DNA of 64,000 nt from CAVQND01 sp049518415 (lineage in GTDB: Bacteria; Verrucomicrobiota; Verrucomicrobiia; Limisphaerales; UBA8199): positions 62,001 through 126,000 of the forward strand of contig JBEKRX010000021.1 of assembly GCA_049518415.1 (NCBI GenBank), in the 5' to 3' direction. The notes under the pieces were generated by a model that saw only the letters and a program-made list of their open reading frames with translations, searched no databases and was not told where the DNA came from. The position numbers were made by a program, and so were the translations under genes. Shown piece by piece: positions 43,095 through 51,853 of this stretch (position 1 is the first letter of the stretch; every line of letters begins with the position of its first letter).

Positions 43095-44138
43095 TCACTC
43101 CACCACGCGCTGGCCTTGCTTGCGGGCGTAATACTGCCCCTTGATCCACTGGTAAGTCGCGCGCAGGCCCGTGTCCAGCGACGTGTTCGGCTCCCACTTG
43201 AGCACTTGCCTGATGAACGTGTTGTCGCTGTTCCGGCCCGCCACCCCGCGCGGGGCCTTGAGATCGTACTCCCGCTCCAGCTTCACCCCGGCAATCTTCT
43301 CCACCTTGGTCACCAGTTCGTTGATGCTCACCAACTCGCTCGAACCCAGGTTGATCGGCCTGGCTATCAACTCATCACAATGCATGATCCGCTCGATCCC
43401 CTTCACGCAGTCCTCGATATACATGAAGCTGCGCGTCTGCGTGCCGTCGCCCCAGATGTTGATCTTCCCGCTCCCGGCGTCCAGCGCCTCGAGCACCTTG
43501 CGGCAGATCGCCGCCGGGGCCTTCTCCCGCCCCCCAGCCCAGGTCCCGTGCGGCCCATACACATTGTGGAACCGCGCGATAAACGTCTTCATCCCCCGCT
43601 CCGCCCAATATTCCTGGCAAAACATCTCGCTCATCAGCTTCTCCCACCCGTAGCCTCGCTCCGCCATCGCCGGGTAGGCGTCCGCTTCCTTGAGCCCCCG
43701 CACCCCCGGCTCCTGCTGCAACAGCGTGTTGTAGGCGCACGCCGACGACGAGAAAAAGTAGCGCCGCGCCCCGGCCCGGTAGGCCGCCTCCAGCATGTGC
43801 GTGTTGATCAGGATGCTCCGCAGGCACTCCACCCGATAACGCTCGATAAAACCCATTCCCCCCATGTCCGCCGCCAGGTTATAGACCTCCACTGCCCCTT
43901 CGCACACCCGCCGGCAATTCTCCTCCACGCTGCAATCCAGGTTCAGGCTCTCCACCCCGGGCACGCGCAGATACCACTCGTAAAGCGGCTTCTTGTCCAC
44001 CGCCCGTATCCGCCCAAAACCTTTCCCCTTGAAATACAAGGCCAGGTTCCCGCCAATAAAACCGCCTCCGCCCGTGACGACCATCAGGTCGTCCTGGTTC
44101 AGCCTGCGCTCTTTTTCAATCCGTCGTTTCTTTTCCAT
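43095..44138 (-). CDS. GDP-mannose 3,5-epimerase-like NAD-dependent epimerase
   Basis: 347-residue short-chain dehydrogenase/epimerase. The Rossmann motif is VVTGGGGFIGGNLAL (residues about 20-34). NLAADMGGMGFIERYRVECL, the catalytic YGWEK (Tyr-x3-Lys), and NVYGPHGTWAGGREKAPAAI are close to those of GDP-mannose 3,5-epimerases, which make GDP-L-galactose/GDP-L-gulose in plants. In bacteria the product usually feeds exopolysaccharide or LPS synthesis. It stands alone between the phage-type block and the OPT transporter gene. A related nucleotide-sugar epimerase activity is the alternative. Confidence 0.85.
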   Translation of the reverse strand: MEKKRRIEKERRLNQDDLMVVTGGGGFIGGNLALYFKGKGFGRIRAVDKKPLYEWYLRVPGVESLNLDCSVEENCRRVCEGAVEVYNLAADMGGMGFIERYRVECLRSILINTHMLEAAYRAGARRYFFSSSACAYNTLLQQEPGVRGLKEADAYPAMAERGYGWEKLMSEMFCQEYWAERGMKTFIARFHNVYGPHGTWAGGREKAPAAICRKVLEALDAGSGKINIWGDGTQTRSFMYIEDCVKGIERIMHCDELIARPINLGSSELVSINELVTKVEKIAGVKLEREYDLKAPRGVAGRNSDNTFIRQVLKWEPNTSLDTGLRATYQWIKGQYYARKQGQRVVE

Positions 44139-44309
44139 TATCGTATGCCTTCGTTAAATTCCTCACCCCGCGGCGCTAATGCCGCCTGCCCGGCTCAATG
44201 TCCTATCAGGCCGCCGGGCTATGCGCCAGCCCGCACTGATTTTGGCCGGCCTTGCCTCGGGCACGTCTTATCTCCCTGAGTGCGCGTGTCAAGGACCTCT
44301 TCGCGCGAA

Positions 44310-46628
44310 TCAGTGGCCAAAGAGCCCGGGGATGAGCTTGAGCAGCCCGGGGCCGTTCTCCCAGAAGATCAGAAACACCCCCATCAAAGAGCCGCCCGCG
44401 ATAATCCCGGAGGCCACCGGGTAAGTGAATTCCTCTGCGCTTTTCGGCGCCTTCTTTTTCCAGGCCCAGGCCGCGAGCGCCCCGAGGAAGAACAAGAGGC
44501 TGTAATACCAGTGGAATGTCCAGGCCAGACCCGCCCCCGCGGCCGAGGGGATTCGCCCCTGCCTTTTGGGCATCACCACCGGCAGCAGGGCCAGCACCAC
44601 ACCCACAGCGGCGCCAAGGCCGATCGACCATTTCTTGACCGGGTGGAGGTCGCCGATGCCTTTGCTCATGGCCAGGGCCACGGCCCGCCAGTTCTGCGCC
44701 GCAGGCGCGGGAAACTGGTCCGACCCAAGCACACTGGCGTTGGGCACCATCACACTGAAGGCCAGCACTGTTATCAGCGTCCCAACGAAGATCCCCGAAA
44801 ACTGCGCCAGGAACTGTTGGCGCGGGTTGGCCCCCAGCAGGTAGCCGCTCTTCAGGTCCGTCAGCAGGTCGGCCGACGAGATGGCCGCGCTGCCAACGAT
44901 GTTCGCGCTCATCAGCGTGGTGGTGGCGCTCCCAGGGTGAATCGCCCCGACCGTCAATTGCGTGATCTGGCCCATCGCGCCGACAGGCGTCGTGTCCGTC
45001 TCACCCGTCACCCGGCAGGCCACCAGGGCGAGGATGAACGAAAGCACCAGGGCCAATGCGGCCAGCCAATAAGGCATGTTGAACGTCCTCTTGGCCAGGT
45101 AGGCCAGCACGATCAGCGAGACGACCTGTCCCAGCAGAAACCAGGTCATGGGGGCCTCGATCGCCTCGAGCGGGTCCTGGCCATGACCGCCGCGTTTGAA
45201 CATCTTGCCCAGGTTCCGGAAGGCGCGCAGCGAGGTCCGCCATTGCAACAAAAAATTCAACAGACCCGAACTCACCATGCAGGCCGTCCCGCCCCAGAGC
45301 GTCCACTGAACCAGCGCCCGGTAACCTGTCGTCCGGGCGACTTGCTCCGGGTAGGCCTCCTCCAGCAGCAGCCGGTTGAGCCGCACCTGCCGGACGCCCT
45401 CCGCCTTTCCCGCCAGCAGTTGCTCAACTGCCGGAGACAATCTCACCCCGGCAAAACGCTCAGGAGCGTAAATCAAAGGACCGACCAGGATGCGATCCAT
45501 CTCCTTGACCAGCAGCGAAGTCCGTCGCGCCGCACTGCTGCCCTCCCCCTCCCAGGCCTGCCGCCCCGATTCCGAGAATTGGCTCCAGAGAAACCCCGAC
45601 AGTGGATCGGCATTGGTTCTTAGCTTCTCCACGAAGGCCTCCCGGGCCTTGTCGTCCTTGAAATCCACCGCCGAGAACATGAGGGTCGGCCCCTGCGACT
45701 GGACGATCGGCACATAGACCGCCCAGCAGAGGGTTCCACTCACGAGCATGCTCAAGCACACCCGCATCCCGGTGATGGCCCCGGCGGCCATGAAGATTGG
45801 GTCCCAGGTGAACATCACCGTCCGATCCATCCACGTCTGGCCCACCAGCAAGCCGTTGGCCCGACCCACCAGCGAGCCGAGCCCAAGCGGTTCCAGGTAG
45901 TGGCTCACCAGGCGAAGGCCGTCGCTCAGGAACTGGTTGAGTGCCGCCAGCCCGCCCGCCAGGCCCAGGGCCTTGGCCGCCCGCAGGCCCTTTTCCCCAT
46001 GCGAGTGCAACGCGCGCAACGTCTCGGCCGCCGCCACCCCGGTGGGGAAACGCAACTGCTCGACGTTTATCATCTGCCGCTTCATCGGGATGGCCATCGT
46101 CACCCCGAGCACCGCCAGGAAAAACACCCAGGCCAACGTCAGGCCCAGCGGCAGCGGCGCGCCGGTGATCAGAATGTAGGCCGAGAACGCTGATACCAGG
46201 GTGGTCCCGGTCGAGTAGCCCGCCGCGCTGGCCGTCGACTGCATGCAATTGTTCTCCAGGATGGTCATCTTCGTCTTGGCAATCGGCAACCAGCCCAGGA
46301 ACGCCTGCTGGCGCAATCCGTGCAGGCCCGTCCAGATCGCGTAAGAGAGAATGCACGCCGTTATGGAAACCCCAAACCCCCAGCCCGATTTCAGCCCGAT
46401 ATACAGATTGGTCAGCGAAAGCACCCCGCCCAGCACCGAACCCATCAGCACCGCGCGCACGGTGAGCTGCGCCATGCTGTCGCCACGCCCCTGATACACT
46501 TGTTCGTACCACTGCCGCTCGACCTCCTCGGGCGTGCCTTTGAACCCCTCGACATTTAGTTCAAAGCTCTCTGCGGCGGCAGTGTCCGCCACGACCTCTG
46601 GTGTCTTGCTTTTGGCATTCTGGTTCAT
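44310..46628 (-). CDS. OPT family oligopeptide transporter
   Basis: About 772-residue polytopic membrane protein of the OPT family, proton-coupled uptake of oligopeptides or metal-chelate complexes. The first membrane segments after a hydrophilic N-terminus carry LTNLYIGLKSGWGFGVSITA, a family mark. Further marks are MQSTASAAGYSTGTTLVSAF, RFPTGVAAAETLRALHSHGE, SANIVGSAAISSADLLTDLK and a C-terminal FTYPVASGIIAGGSLMGVFL. I count about 14-16 hydrophobic segments. The open frame starts at 46703, but the ATG at 46628 (MNQNAKSKTPEVV) is a more likely start. It is divergent from the beta-propeller gene. Confidence 0.92.
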   Translation of the reverse strand: MNQNAKSKTPEVVADTAAAESFELNVEGFKGTPEEVERQWYEQVYQGRGDSMAQLTVRAVLMGSVLGGVLSLTNLYIGLKSGWGFGVSITACILSYAIWTGLHGLRQQAFLGWLPIAKTKMTILENNCMQSTASAAGYSTGTTLVSAFSAYILITGAPLPLGLTLAWVFFLAVLGVTMAIPMKRQMINVEQLRFPTGVAAAETLRALHSHGEKGLRAAKALGLAGGLAALNQFLSDGLRLVSHYLEPLGLGSLVGRANGLLVGQTWMDRTVMFTWDPIFMAAGAITGMRVCLSMLVSGTLCWAVYVPIVQSQGPTLMFSAVDFKDDKAREAFVEKLRTNADPLSGFLWSQFSESGRQAWEGEGSSAARRTSLLVKEMDRILVGPLIYAPERFAGVRLSPAVEQLLAGKAEGVRQVRLNRLLLEEAYPEQVARTTGYRALVQWTLWGGTACMVSSGLLNFLLQWRTSLRAFRNLGKMFKRGGHGQDPLEAIEAPMTWFLLGQVVSLIVLAYLAKRTFNMPYWLAALALVLSFILALVACRVTGETDTTPVGAMGQITQLTVGAIHPGSATTTLMSANIVGSAAISSADLLTDLKSGYLLGANPRQQFLAQFSGIFVGTLITVLAFSVMVPNASVLGSDQFPAPAAQNWRAVALAMSKGIGDLHPVKKWSIGLGAAVGVVLALLPVVMPKRQGRIPSAAGAGLAWTFHWYYSLLFFLGALAAWAWKKKAPKSAEEFTYPVASGIIAGGSLMGVFLIFWENGPGLLKLIPGLFGH

Positions 46629-46868
46629 GGCCGCTGAGCCCATTGTCGGTTGGGGCCGGCCTCCGCGCGAGGTTTTTTCGCTGCCGGGCAGTTTGGGCGA
46701 CAAGTCTCGGTCGGACGATGTGTCGAAGTGGTCTCGCCCCCTTACCTGGAAGGGGAACTGCGCGGGATGCCCTTGGCGGGCTGAGTTCGCATTATGACGA
46801 AACTGTCATCCGCGCGTTTGGATTAAGCATTGCACAAGGGCCTGTTTGGGGGCATAATGGAGCCATAT

Positions 46869-47912
46869 ATGAAGACAAAGTATCAGCCCTTTCTCACCTT
46901 GCTCGCCTTCGGCCTGTTGACCGTCGCGCCGGTCTCGGTTCCCGCCGCGGAGGCTCCTTATCACTTCTTGAAGGAAATCCCCGTCGGCGGCTCGGGGGGA
47001 TGGGACTACCTGTTTGTCGATTCCGCCGCTCAGCGCCTCTATGTCAGCCATGCGACCAAGGTCGTGGTCATTGATCTGGCCAAGGACCAGGTCGTCGGTG
47101 AAATTCCCGACACGCCGGGTGTTCACGGCTTTGCCGTCGCGCCCGGGCTGCGACGCGGCTTTTCCAGCAACGGCCGGGAAAACAAGGTCAGCATCGTCGA
47201 CCTCAAGACCCTGCAAACGATTGCCAAAGTCGATACCGGTCAAAACCCGGACGCCATCATTTACGAACCCAAGCACAATGAAATTTATGCCTTCAATGGG
47301 CGCGGCCTTTCGGCGACCGTCATCGCCGCGGACTCAGGCAAGGTCGTCGCGACCATTGCCCTGTCGGGCAAACCGGAGTTCGCCGCCTGCGATCCCGAGG
47401 CCGAACGCATTTTCAACAACCTCGAGGACAAGAACGCCGTCGCCGTCATCAATACGACCACTCACCAGGTCGTGGACACCTGGCCCATCGCCCCAGGCCA
47501 ATCCGCCTCCGGCATGGCCATTGACCTCGCACATCACCGCCTCTTCCTGGGCTGCGGCGATAACAAACTCATGGTCATGATGGACTGCTCCAACGGCAAG
47601 GTCCTCGCCTCCGTCCCCATTGGCGCCGGCGTTGATGCCAATTGTTTTGACCCCGCCACCCAGCTCGCCTTCAGTTCCAACGGCGAAGGCAACGTCACCA
47701 TCGCCCATGAGGATGCCCCCGACAAACTCACCGTGGTTCAGACCCTGCCCACCCAAAGGGGGGCCAGAACCATGGCCCTCGACCCGGCCACCCACAAGCT
47801 CTACCTCGCCTCGGCCAGGTTCGACGCCGCCCAGCCCGGCAAACGTCCCGCGCCGATTCCCGGCACCTTCAAGATCCTCATCTACGGAATGGACAAAGCG
47901 CCCGCCCCTTAG
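46869..47912 (+). CDS. secreted YncE-like beta-propeller protein
   Basis: 347-residue secreted protein with a signal peptide (MKTKYQPFLTLLAFGLLTVA) and about seven repeated blades of YncE/YVTN type: QRLYVSHATKVVVIDLAKDQ, ENKVSIVDLKTLQTIAKVDT, NEIYAFNGRGLSATVIAADS, DNKLMVMMDCSNGKVLASVP. Such propellers bind ligands or partners outside the cytoplasm; the role is unknown. The ATG at 46869 begins the signal peptide; the frame reaches 46830. The TAG stop is formed by the target-site duplication of the element inserted directly downstream, so the original end of the gene may have been somewhat different. Confidence 0.85.
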   Translation: MKTKYQPFLTLLAFGLLTVAPVSVPAAEAPYHFLKEIPVGGSGGWDYLFVDSAAQRLYVSHATKVVVIDLAKDQVVGEIPDTPGVHGFAVAPGLRRGFSSNGRENKVSIVDLKTLQTIAKVDTGQNPDAIIYEPKHNEIYAFNGRGLSATVIAADSGKVVATIALSGKPEFAACDPEAERIFNNLEDKNAVAVINTTTHQVVDTWPIAPGQSASGMAIDLAHHRLFLGCGDNKLMVMMDCSNGKVLASVPIGAGVDANCFDPATQLAFSSNGEGNVTIAHEDAPDKLTVVQTLPTQRGARTMALDPATHKLYLASARFDAAQPGKRPAPIPGTFKILIYGMDKAPAP

Positions 47913-48121
47913 CCGTATCCATGCAGTAGGAATCCGTCGGGCGAGGGAAATACCCTGTGGCGCCAGGGTCTTTCTTAACATTTTCAGGCTCGGTTTACTA
48001 GCACTAAACGGTGGCGGAACGTTACTGCAATGCAGTAGGATTTTGGCTTGTAAGCACTTGGCATTCAGCTTCTTACGTTTATGGATTCATCAGGTTTTAC
48101 GCCTCAACTGCATGGATACGG
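47913..48121. mobile_element. 209-bp MITE-like element with 15-bp inverted ends and 5-bp target duplication
   Basis: The ends are perfect inverted repeats CCGTATCCATGCAGT (47913-47927) and ACTGCATGGATACGG (48107-48121). Each end is flanked by CTTAG (47908-47912 and 48122-48126), a 5-bp direct repeat as expected for a target-site duplication. No transposase is coded inside. The internal motif TGCAGTAGGA occurs twice (47923 and 48034). Confidence 0.88.
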
Positions 48122-48127
48122 CTTAGA

Positions 48128-48291
48128 GGGCCGTTTCATAAATACGGTGACGTGAAAGGCGAGGGATTTTTCGTGCAGCCAAGGCGCGAGCACCGACCAT
48201 ATCCCTCCCGGCCTGTCGGGATGAAGTGCGAGCAACGCCGTCTGCGCCAAAAAGAACCGCCGCATACGCCAGCGGATTTGTGAAATGGCCC
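48128..48291. repeat. 164-bp element with imperfect 16-bp inverted ends
   Basis: GGGCCGTTTCATAAAT (48128-48143) and ATTTGTGAAATGGCCC (48276-48291) match in 14 of 16 positions as inverted repeats. The inside is gene-free and GC-rich. It lies 2 bp after the target duplication of the MITE-like element, so two elements abut. No clear target duplication was seen. The remaining bases to 48489 hold no gene. Confidence 0.6.
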
Positions 48292-48458
48292 AGGTAGCCG
48301 AAACCTTGCAGTCGGAGCCGAGCGCAGAGCTCCACCTCTGCCATCGGCGCCGGGCGAAAACGCCATTCCCTGGTGGAAGCGCGTGCTCACAAAAGGTAAC
48401 TATTCAGGTCTCAGGGGCCAGCGGGAGGGGTCGAGGGAACGAAGGAGTTACCGACGTC

Positions 48459-48488
48459 CGTGTTCGTCCCTGTCCGTCTGTGTCCGAG
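48459..48488. repeat. 10-bp array before the first REP hairpin
   Basis: Three 10-bp units (CGTGTTCGTC, CCTGTCCGTC, TGTGTCCGAG). The first unit is identical to one inside the phage protease gene (40281-40290). Confidence 0.7.
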
Positions 48489-48489
48489 T

Positions 48490-48541
48490 GGGGTCGGCCC
48501 TATAATCTTTTCATATAGCCAAAGATTATAGGACCGACCCC
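48490..48541. repeat. REP-type hairpin, copy 1
   Basis: 21-bp arms beginning GGGGTCGGCCC and ending GACCGACCCC, with one mismatch and a 10-base loop. It lies 69 bp downstream of the stop of the TIGR03803 gene and may act as its terminator. Copy 2 is at 50237-50288. Confidence 0.9.
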
Positions 48542-48609
48542 AGTAACGCAGTAACATGCTGAAAGGCCGACAACTGAGAGAAACCCGGGCAGACGTTTCG
48601 TTGGGGCCG

Positions 48610-50052
48610 CTACTGCAACAAAACGACTCGATAAAACCGTTTCGGATCCGATACCGCCGGATCGCACGCTGACATTGTTCCATTGGTCGCTAGGATCGTG
48701 GTGCCCAAGTTATTCCAGTTGCCTGCGCTGAGATTGGAGTTGTACTGTAACTGGTAACTTTGTCCAGCCACGGAGGTCCAAGTAAACACGAGCCCGCTGG
48801 TCATTTTCTGCACCTTTTGCACCATCGGCGCCATGGAAATGCTGAGTCGGAAGATGGTTCCGAGATTGTAGGTGCCGCCGCCCGAGGTGACGCCATAGAG
48901 ATTGCCGTCGCTGGCCTGCGTCAGCCCGGCAACAGGTTCCACGCCATACGTGGTGCCGTGGAAGGTATAAAGAGTAATAAGCGTTCCGTCGGGTGTCATC
49001 CTGAAAATGGTTCCACTGCCAACCGGCGCGGCCCCGCCCCCGTTGAGAAAGGCAACATCGGCTGTGGTGCCATAGAAGCCGCCATCGGAGCCTTGTATCA
49101 GTCGGGCGGTGGGATATGCGCCATCGGGCCCCCCACCGAATGAGACCAGTGAGTTAAAAGTGCCGTTGGTGGTGATGGCAAAGATGCTCCCATAACCGTT
49201 TGCGCCGCCCAATTCTGTGCTGCCGTAGAGCTTGCCATCGAGACCCTCGATCAGGCCGGCTACTGGCTGGACTCCGTTGGTCGAATCGAAAGAGAACAAC
49301 GACGTGAGCGCCCCCTTGGTGCTGATTTTAAAAACCGTGCCGGCGCCGGTCGGATTCCCAAATGTGTCACGTCCGCGGAAGCTCGCCCCACCATTGAGGG
49401 TCGTGCCATAAAAGTTCCCGTCGCGTCCCTGAACCAGACTACCGGTAGGAGTTGCTCCATTGGTGCCATTGAATGAGAAGAGCCTGCTGTAATCCCAGTC
49501 AGAGGTGATTCGGAAGACTGTGCCCAAGTAGTGCAGGCCACCTGTTTGCGTTGTCCCGTAGAAGTTTCCATCCGTCCCAAGCACCAAGCCGGCACGAGGG
49601 CCGGTGCCATCACCATTGTAAGGAGAGAAGGAATAAATAGGGAAAAGGTACCCATCAGGGCTCATAATGAAGATCACGCCATCGTGATAGTCACCACCCA
49701 CCACGGTTGTGCCGTAGAAGAAGCCGTCGGGGCCTTCCACTACGCCGGCAAGGTCAGGGTGATCACCATCCCCATCATTTGCGAACTGATACAGCGCGTT
49801 GAAAGTTCCGTCGAGGGTGATTTGGAAGATCGTGCCATGTCCGCTAATGGAATATATGGCGCCGCCGTAGTTTGCCGTGCCATACAAATTCCCATCTGAG
49901 CCCTGCACCAGATTGCCCCACGGAAAGCAACCATCAGTAGATCCGGTGAAGGAATACAGACTGGTAAACAGGATGCCGCCCGACGCACCAGTGACCGTCA
50001 ACCAGAACGACACAAGACCGGCCGGCAGCAAATTACCCGGTTGGAAATGCAT
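48610..50052 (-). CDS. secreted TIGR03803-repeat protein
   Basis: 480-residue secreted protein. The signal peptide is MHFQPGNLLPAGLVSFWLTV. About ten repeats of the TIGR03803 type follow, each of the pattern GTIFQITLDGTFNALYQF plus a GxDGNFYGTT segment, which probably build a beta-propeller. The C-terminal 70 residues (VFTWTSVAGQSYQLQYNSNL, then PKRFYRVVLL) form a small beta-sandwich common at the ends of Verrucomicrobial exported proteins, perhaps a sorting or anchoring signal. The ATG at 50052 starts the signal peptide. The gene is bracketed by two REP-type hairpins. Confidence 0.85.
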   Translation of the reverse strand: MHFQPGNLLPAGLVSFWLTVTGASGGILFTSLYSFTGSTDGCFPWGNLVQGSDGNLYGTANYGGAIYSISGHGTIFQITLDGTFNALYQFANDGDGDHPDLAGVVEGPDGFFYGTTVVGGDYHDGVIFIMSPDGYLFPIYSFSPYNGDGTGPRAGLVLGTDGNFYGTTQTGGLHYLGTVFRITSDWDYSRLFSFNGTNGATPTGSLVQGRDGNFYGTTLNGGASFRGRDTFGNPTGAGTVFKISTKGALTSLFSFDSTNGVQPVAGLIEGLDGKLYGSTELGGANGYGSIFAITTNGTFNSLVSFGGGPDGAYPTARLIQGSDGGFYGTTADVAFLNGGGAAPVGSGTIFRMTPDGTLITLYTFHGTTYGVEPVAGLTQASDGNLYGVTSGGGTYNLGTIFRLSISMAPMVQKVQKMTSGLVFTWTSVAGQSYQLQYNSNLSAGNWNNLGTTILATNGTMSACDPAVSDPKRFYRVVLLQ

Positions 50053-50236
50053 GTTTCTCTTCCCACGGCCGGCGGAGGACTTGTCGCGGTTCCAAAACAT
50101 GGAGTGAAGTTTATGGCCTTATTTCCAACATGGTCAAGGGGCAATTTTCAGGAAATCGAGAACACAGTCATGATGAAAAAGTGGCAGACCAGTGCGCAGA
50201 AAGCTTCAGGGCTCGGGGCGGCGCCAGAGGGCGAGT

Positions 50237-50288
50237 GGGGTCGGTCCTATAATCTTTTCATATAGGCAAAGATTATAGGACCGACCCC
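50237..50288. repeat. REP-type hairpin, copy 2
   Basis: Perfect 21-bp arms (GGGGTCGGTCCTATA... and its complement ending CCGACCCC) with a 10-base loop TCATATAGGC. The outer flanks GAGT and AGYAAC are shared with copy 1. It lies just upstream of the transposase remnant. Confidence 0.95.
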
Positions 50289-50292
50289 AGCA

Positions 50293-50980
50293 ACACGGCT
50301 TTACGAGGTGAGGCGTCTGGCGGGGCGCCCCGGTTGGGCCGAGATAATATCCGCGGTGGAGCGGTTGAAAGGCGAGGGCTGGGGCGAGTTTTGCGACCGG
50401 CATGGGGATGGGGGCCGGGACGGGGCGCTGTGGCTTGGGCGCCGAGGAGAGCGAGCAAGCGTTGTGCTGAGCTGGGCCATTCGTTTTAAGCCGCGGCGCG
50501 GCCAGTTTTTTGGCAAAAATGGCCAATGTGGCCAATGCAGCCAATGTGGCCAATGCAGTGTTGCGCCAGGTTGCGGTCCCGCCGCGGCGGGACGCCGCCG
50601 CGCTTCTGTGGCCTGCTTTATTTGCTACCAATTCTCTTGTTTTAGACGCATCGGGAAGAGGGGTCTGGAGAGCAGCGGCAGGGCCAGAAAACGCTTTCGA
50701 GATGATTGAGGGACCACGGCGGCCGTCCCTCACGAAGCGTGAGGGAAATCGCCACGCTTTCCCTCAACTACGCTGGCGGCGCTCACATAGGGATTGGGGC
50801 CGGGATGCGGCGTTATGGCTTGGGCGCAGGCCGGGGCGGCTGTCGCTGGCTGAGCTTGGGCGGTTGGCCGGGGGAATGGGGTATGCGGCCGCAGCCCAGG
50901 CGCTGACCCGCTTCGGCCGGCGAATGGAACGAACTCCGGAATTGCGTCAGAAAATAGGCACAATTCAAAAGCGAATGTAG
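50293..50980 (+). pseudogene. remnants of a REP-associated (Y1-type) transposase, C-terminal part
   Basis: Two pieces in different frames. Piece 1 (about 50293-50480) reads EIISAVERLKGEGWGEFCDR, then RDGALWLGRR. Piece 2 (about 50786-50980) reads DWGRDAALWLGRRPGRLSLA, ELGRLAGGMGYAAAAQALTR and ends with PELRQKIGTIQKRM. This is the DnaA-like helical tail that follows the HUH domain in many REP-associated tyrosine transposases. The HUH catalytic part is missing. The WGRD-ALWLGRR stretch is present in both pieces, so they overlap in homology, separated by about 300 bp with a 9-bp array and a CCCTCACG hairpin (50726-50746). It is not functional, but it agrees with the REP hairpin directly upstream. 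Confidence 0.65.
50521..50556. repeat. 9-bp array GGCCAATGY inside the transposase remnant
   Basis: Four 9-bp units (GGCCAATGT, GGCCAATGC, AGCCAATGT, GGCCAATGC). It shares the GCCAAT core with the arrays upstream of the portal gene (42689-42789, opposite strand). Confidence 0.88.
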
Positions 50981-51094
50981 AAAAGTATAGACGCGAGCCC
51001 TACCAACGAGAAACTGGCTGGCGGCTTGACCGCAGGCTCAGCGGTCCTTACTGCCAGGGGACCGATCGTTGGCGGGTGTGCTGGATCGGCGCTG

Positions 51095-51853
51095 TCAGGA
51101 AGAGAGCACCTCCACCAGGTAACGCAGCTCTTCATTCACTTGGGCGGGTTCGGGCACGGTGTGGGCGATTTCAGCCTTGATGAGTTCACGGAACCGTTTT
51201 CGCAGGCGATGGATGGCCACCTTCACCGCGCCTTCGGTCAAGCCAAGCCGGCGGGCGGCGTCGGCCTGGGAGAGTAAATCGAACTTGCCAAGCAGCCAGG
51301 GTTTTAGGGTTTCGAATTGTTCGGGTTTGGCAGCCGCGGCAAACTCAGCCGCGAGCAGGTCGAGGGCGCGGGCGACAAGAGTCTGAGCCCACTGGCGATC
51401 GAAAACGGCGTCTGGAGGCGGGCCGGCGGGATCAGGGATTTGCAATTCGGCCGTGGTGTTTGCCCCACCTCCCGCTTCGATGGAGAGGATGGTCTGTCGG
51501 CCACCACGCTTTGCAGCTCCGGCGCGATCGCGCTCATCGGCCAAGAAATGCTTGACCGCGCCGAGCAGGAAGGACCGGAACCGCCCGTGGCCCGGTTCGA
51601 CCGTACCAAGACCGTGGCGGGCGAGGAGGCGTGTGAAGAACTCCTGCGTCAGGTCACGGGCGGTTTCCTCTTCCCGGCCCTCGCGGCGGATGAAACAGAA
51701 CACCGGCTGCCAGTAGGCCGCGCAAAGCTCGCCCAAGGCAGCTCGGGCTTCAGCCGATTCGCCCCGCGCCTGGAGGACTTGCGTCCAGCGGGTGGGGGCG
51801 AACTGGCCGGAGGAAACCGGGCTGCTGGAATCGGTGGTGTTGTTGGTGGTCAT
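51095..51853 (-). CDS. RNA polymerase sigma factor, ECF-like
   Basis: 252-residue sigma factor. Region 2 is ALGELCAAYWQPVFCFIRRE with EETARDLTQEFFTRLLARHG; region 4 has LSQADAARRLGLTEGAVKVA and IHRLRKRFRELIKAEIAHTV. The spacer between the regions is long. Such factors (often annotated as ECF of the kinase-linked type) are common in Planctomycetes and Verrucomicrobia next to Ser/Thr kinases. The ATG at 51853 overlaps the kinase stop by four bases; the longer frame to 52066 is a shadow of the kinase gene. Being downstream of the kinase, it may be its regulatory target. Confidence 0.85.
   Translation of the reverse strand: MTTNNTTDSSSPVSSGQFAPTRWTQVLQARGESAEARAALGELCAAYWQPVFCFIRREGREEETARDLTQEFFTRLLARHGLGTVEPGHGRFRSFLLGAVKHFLADERDRAGAAKRGGRQTILSIEAGGGANTTAELQIPDPAGPPPDAVFDRQWAQTLVARALDLLAAEFAAAAKPEQFETLKPWLLGKFDLLSQADAARRLGLTEGAVKVAIHRLRKRFRELIKAEIAHTVPEPAQVNEELRYLVEVLSS

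Noticed and set aside
48011..48283. Small plus-strand frames between the beta-propeller and TIGR03803 genes
   Set aside because: They run across the inverted-repeat elements, lack ribosome sites and show no protein-like composition.
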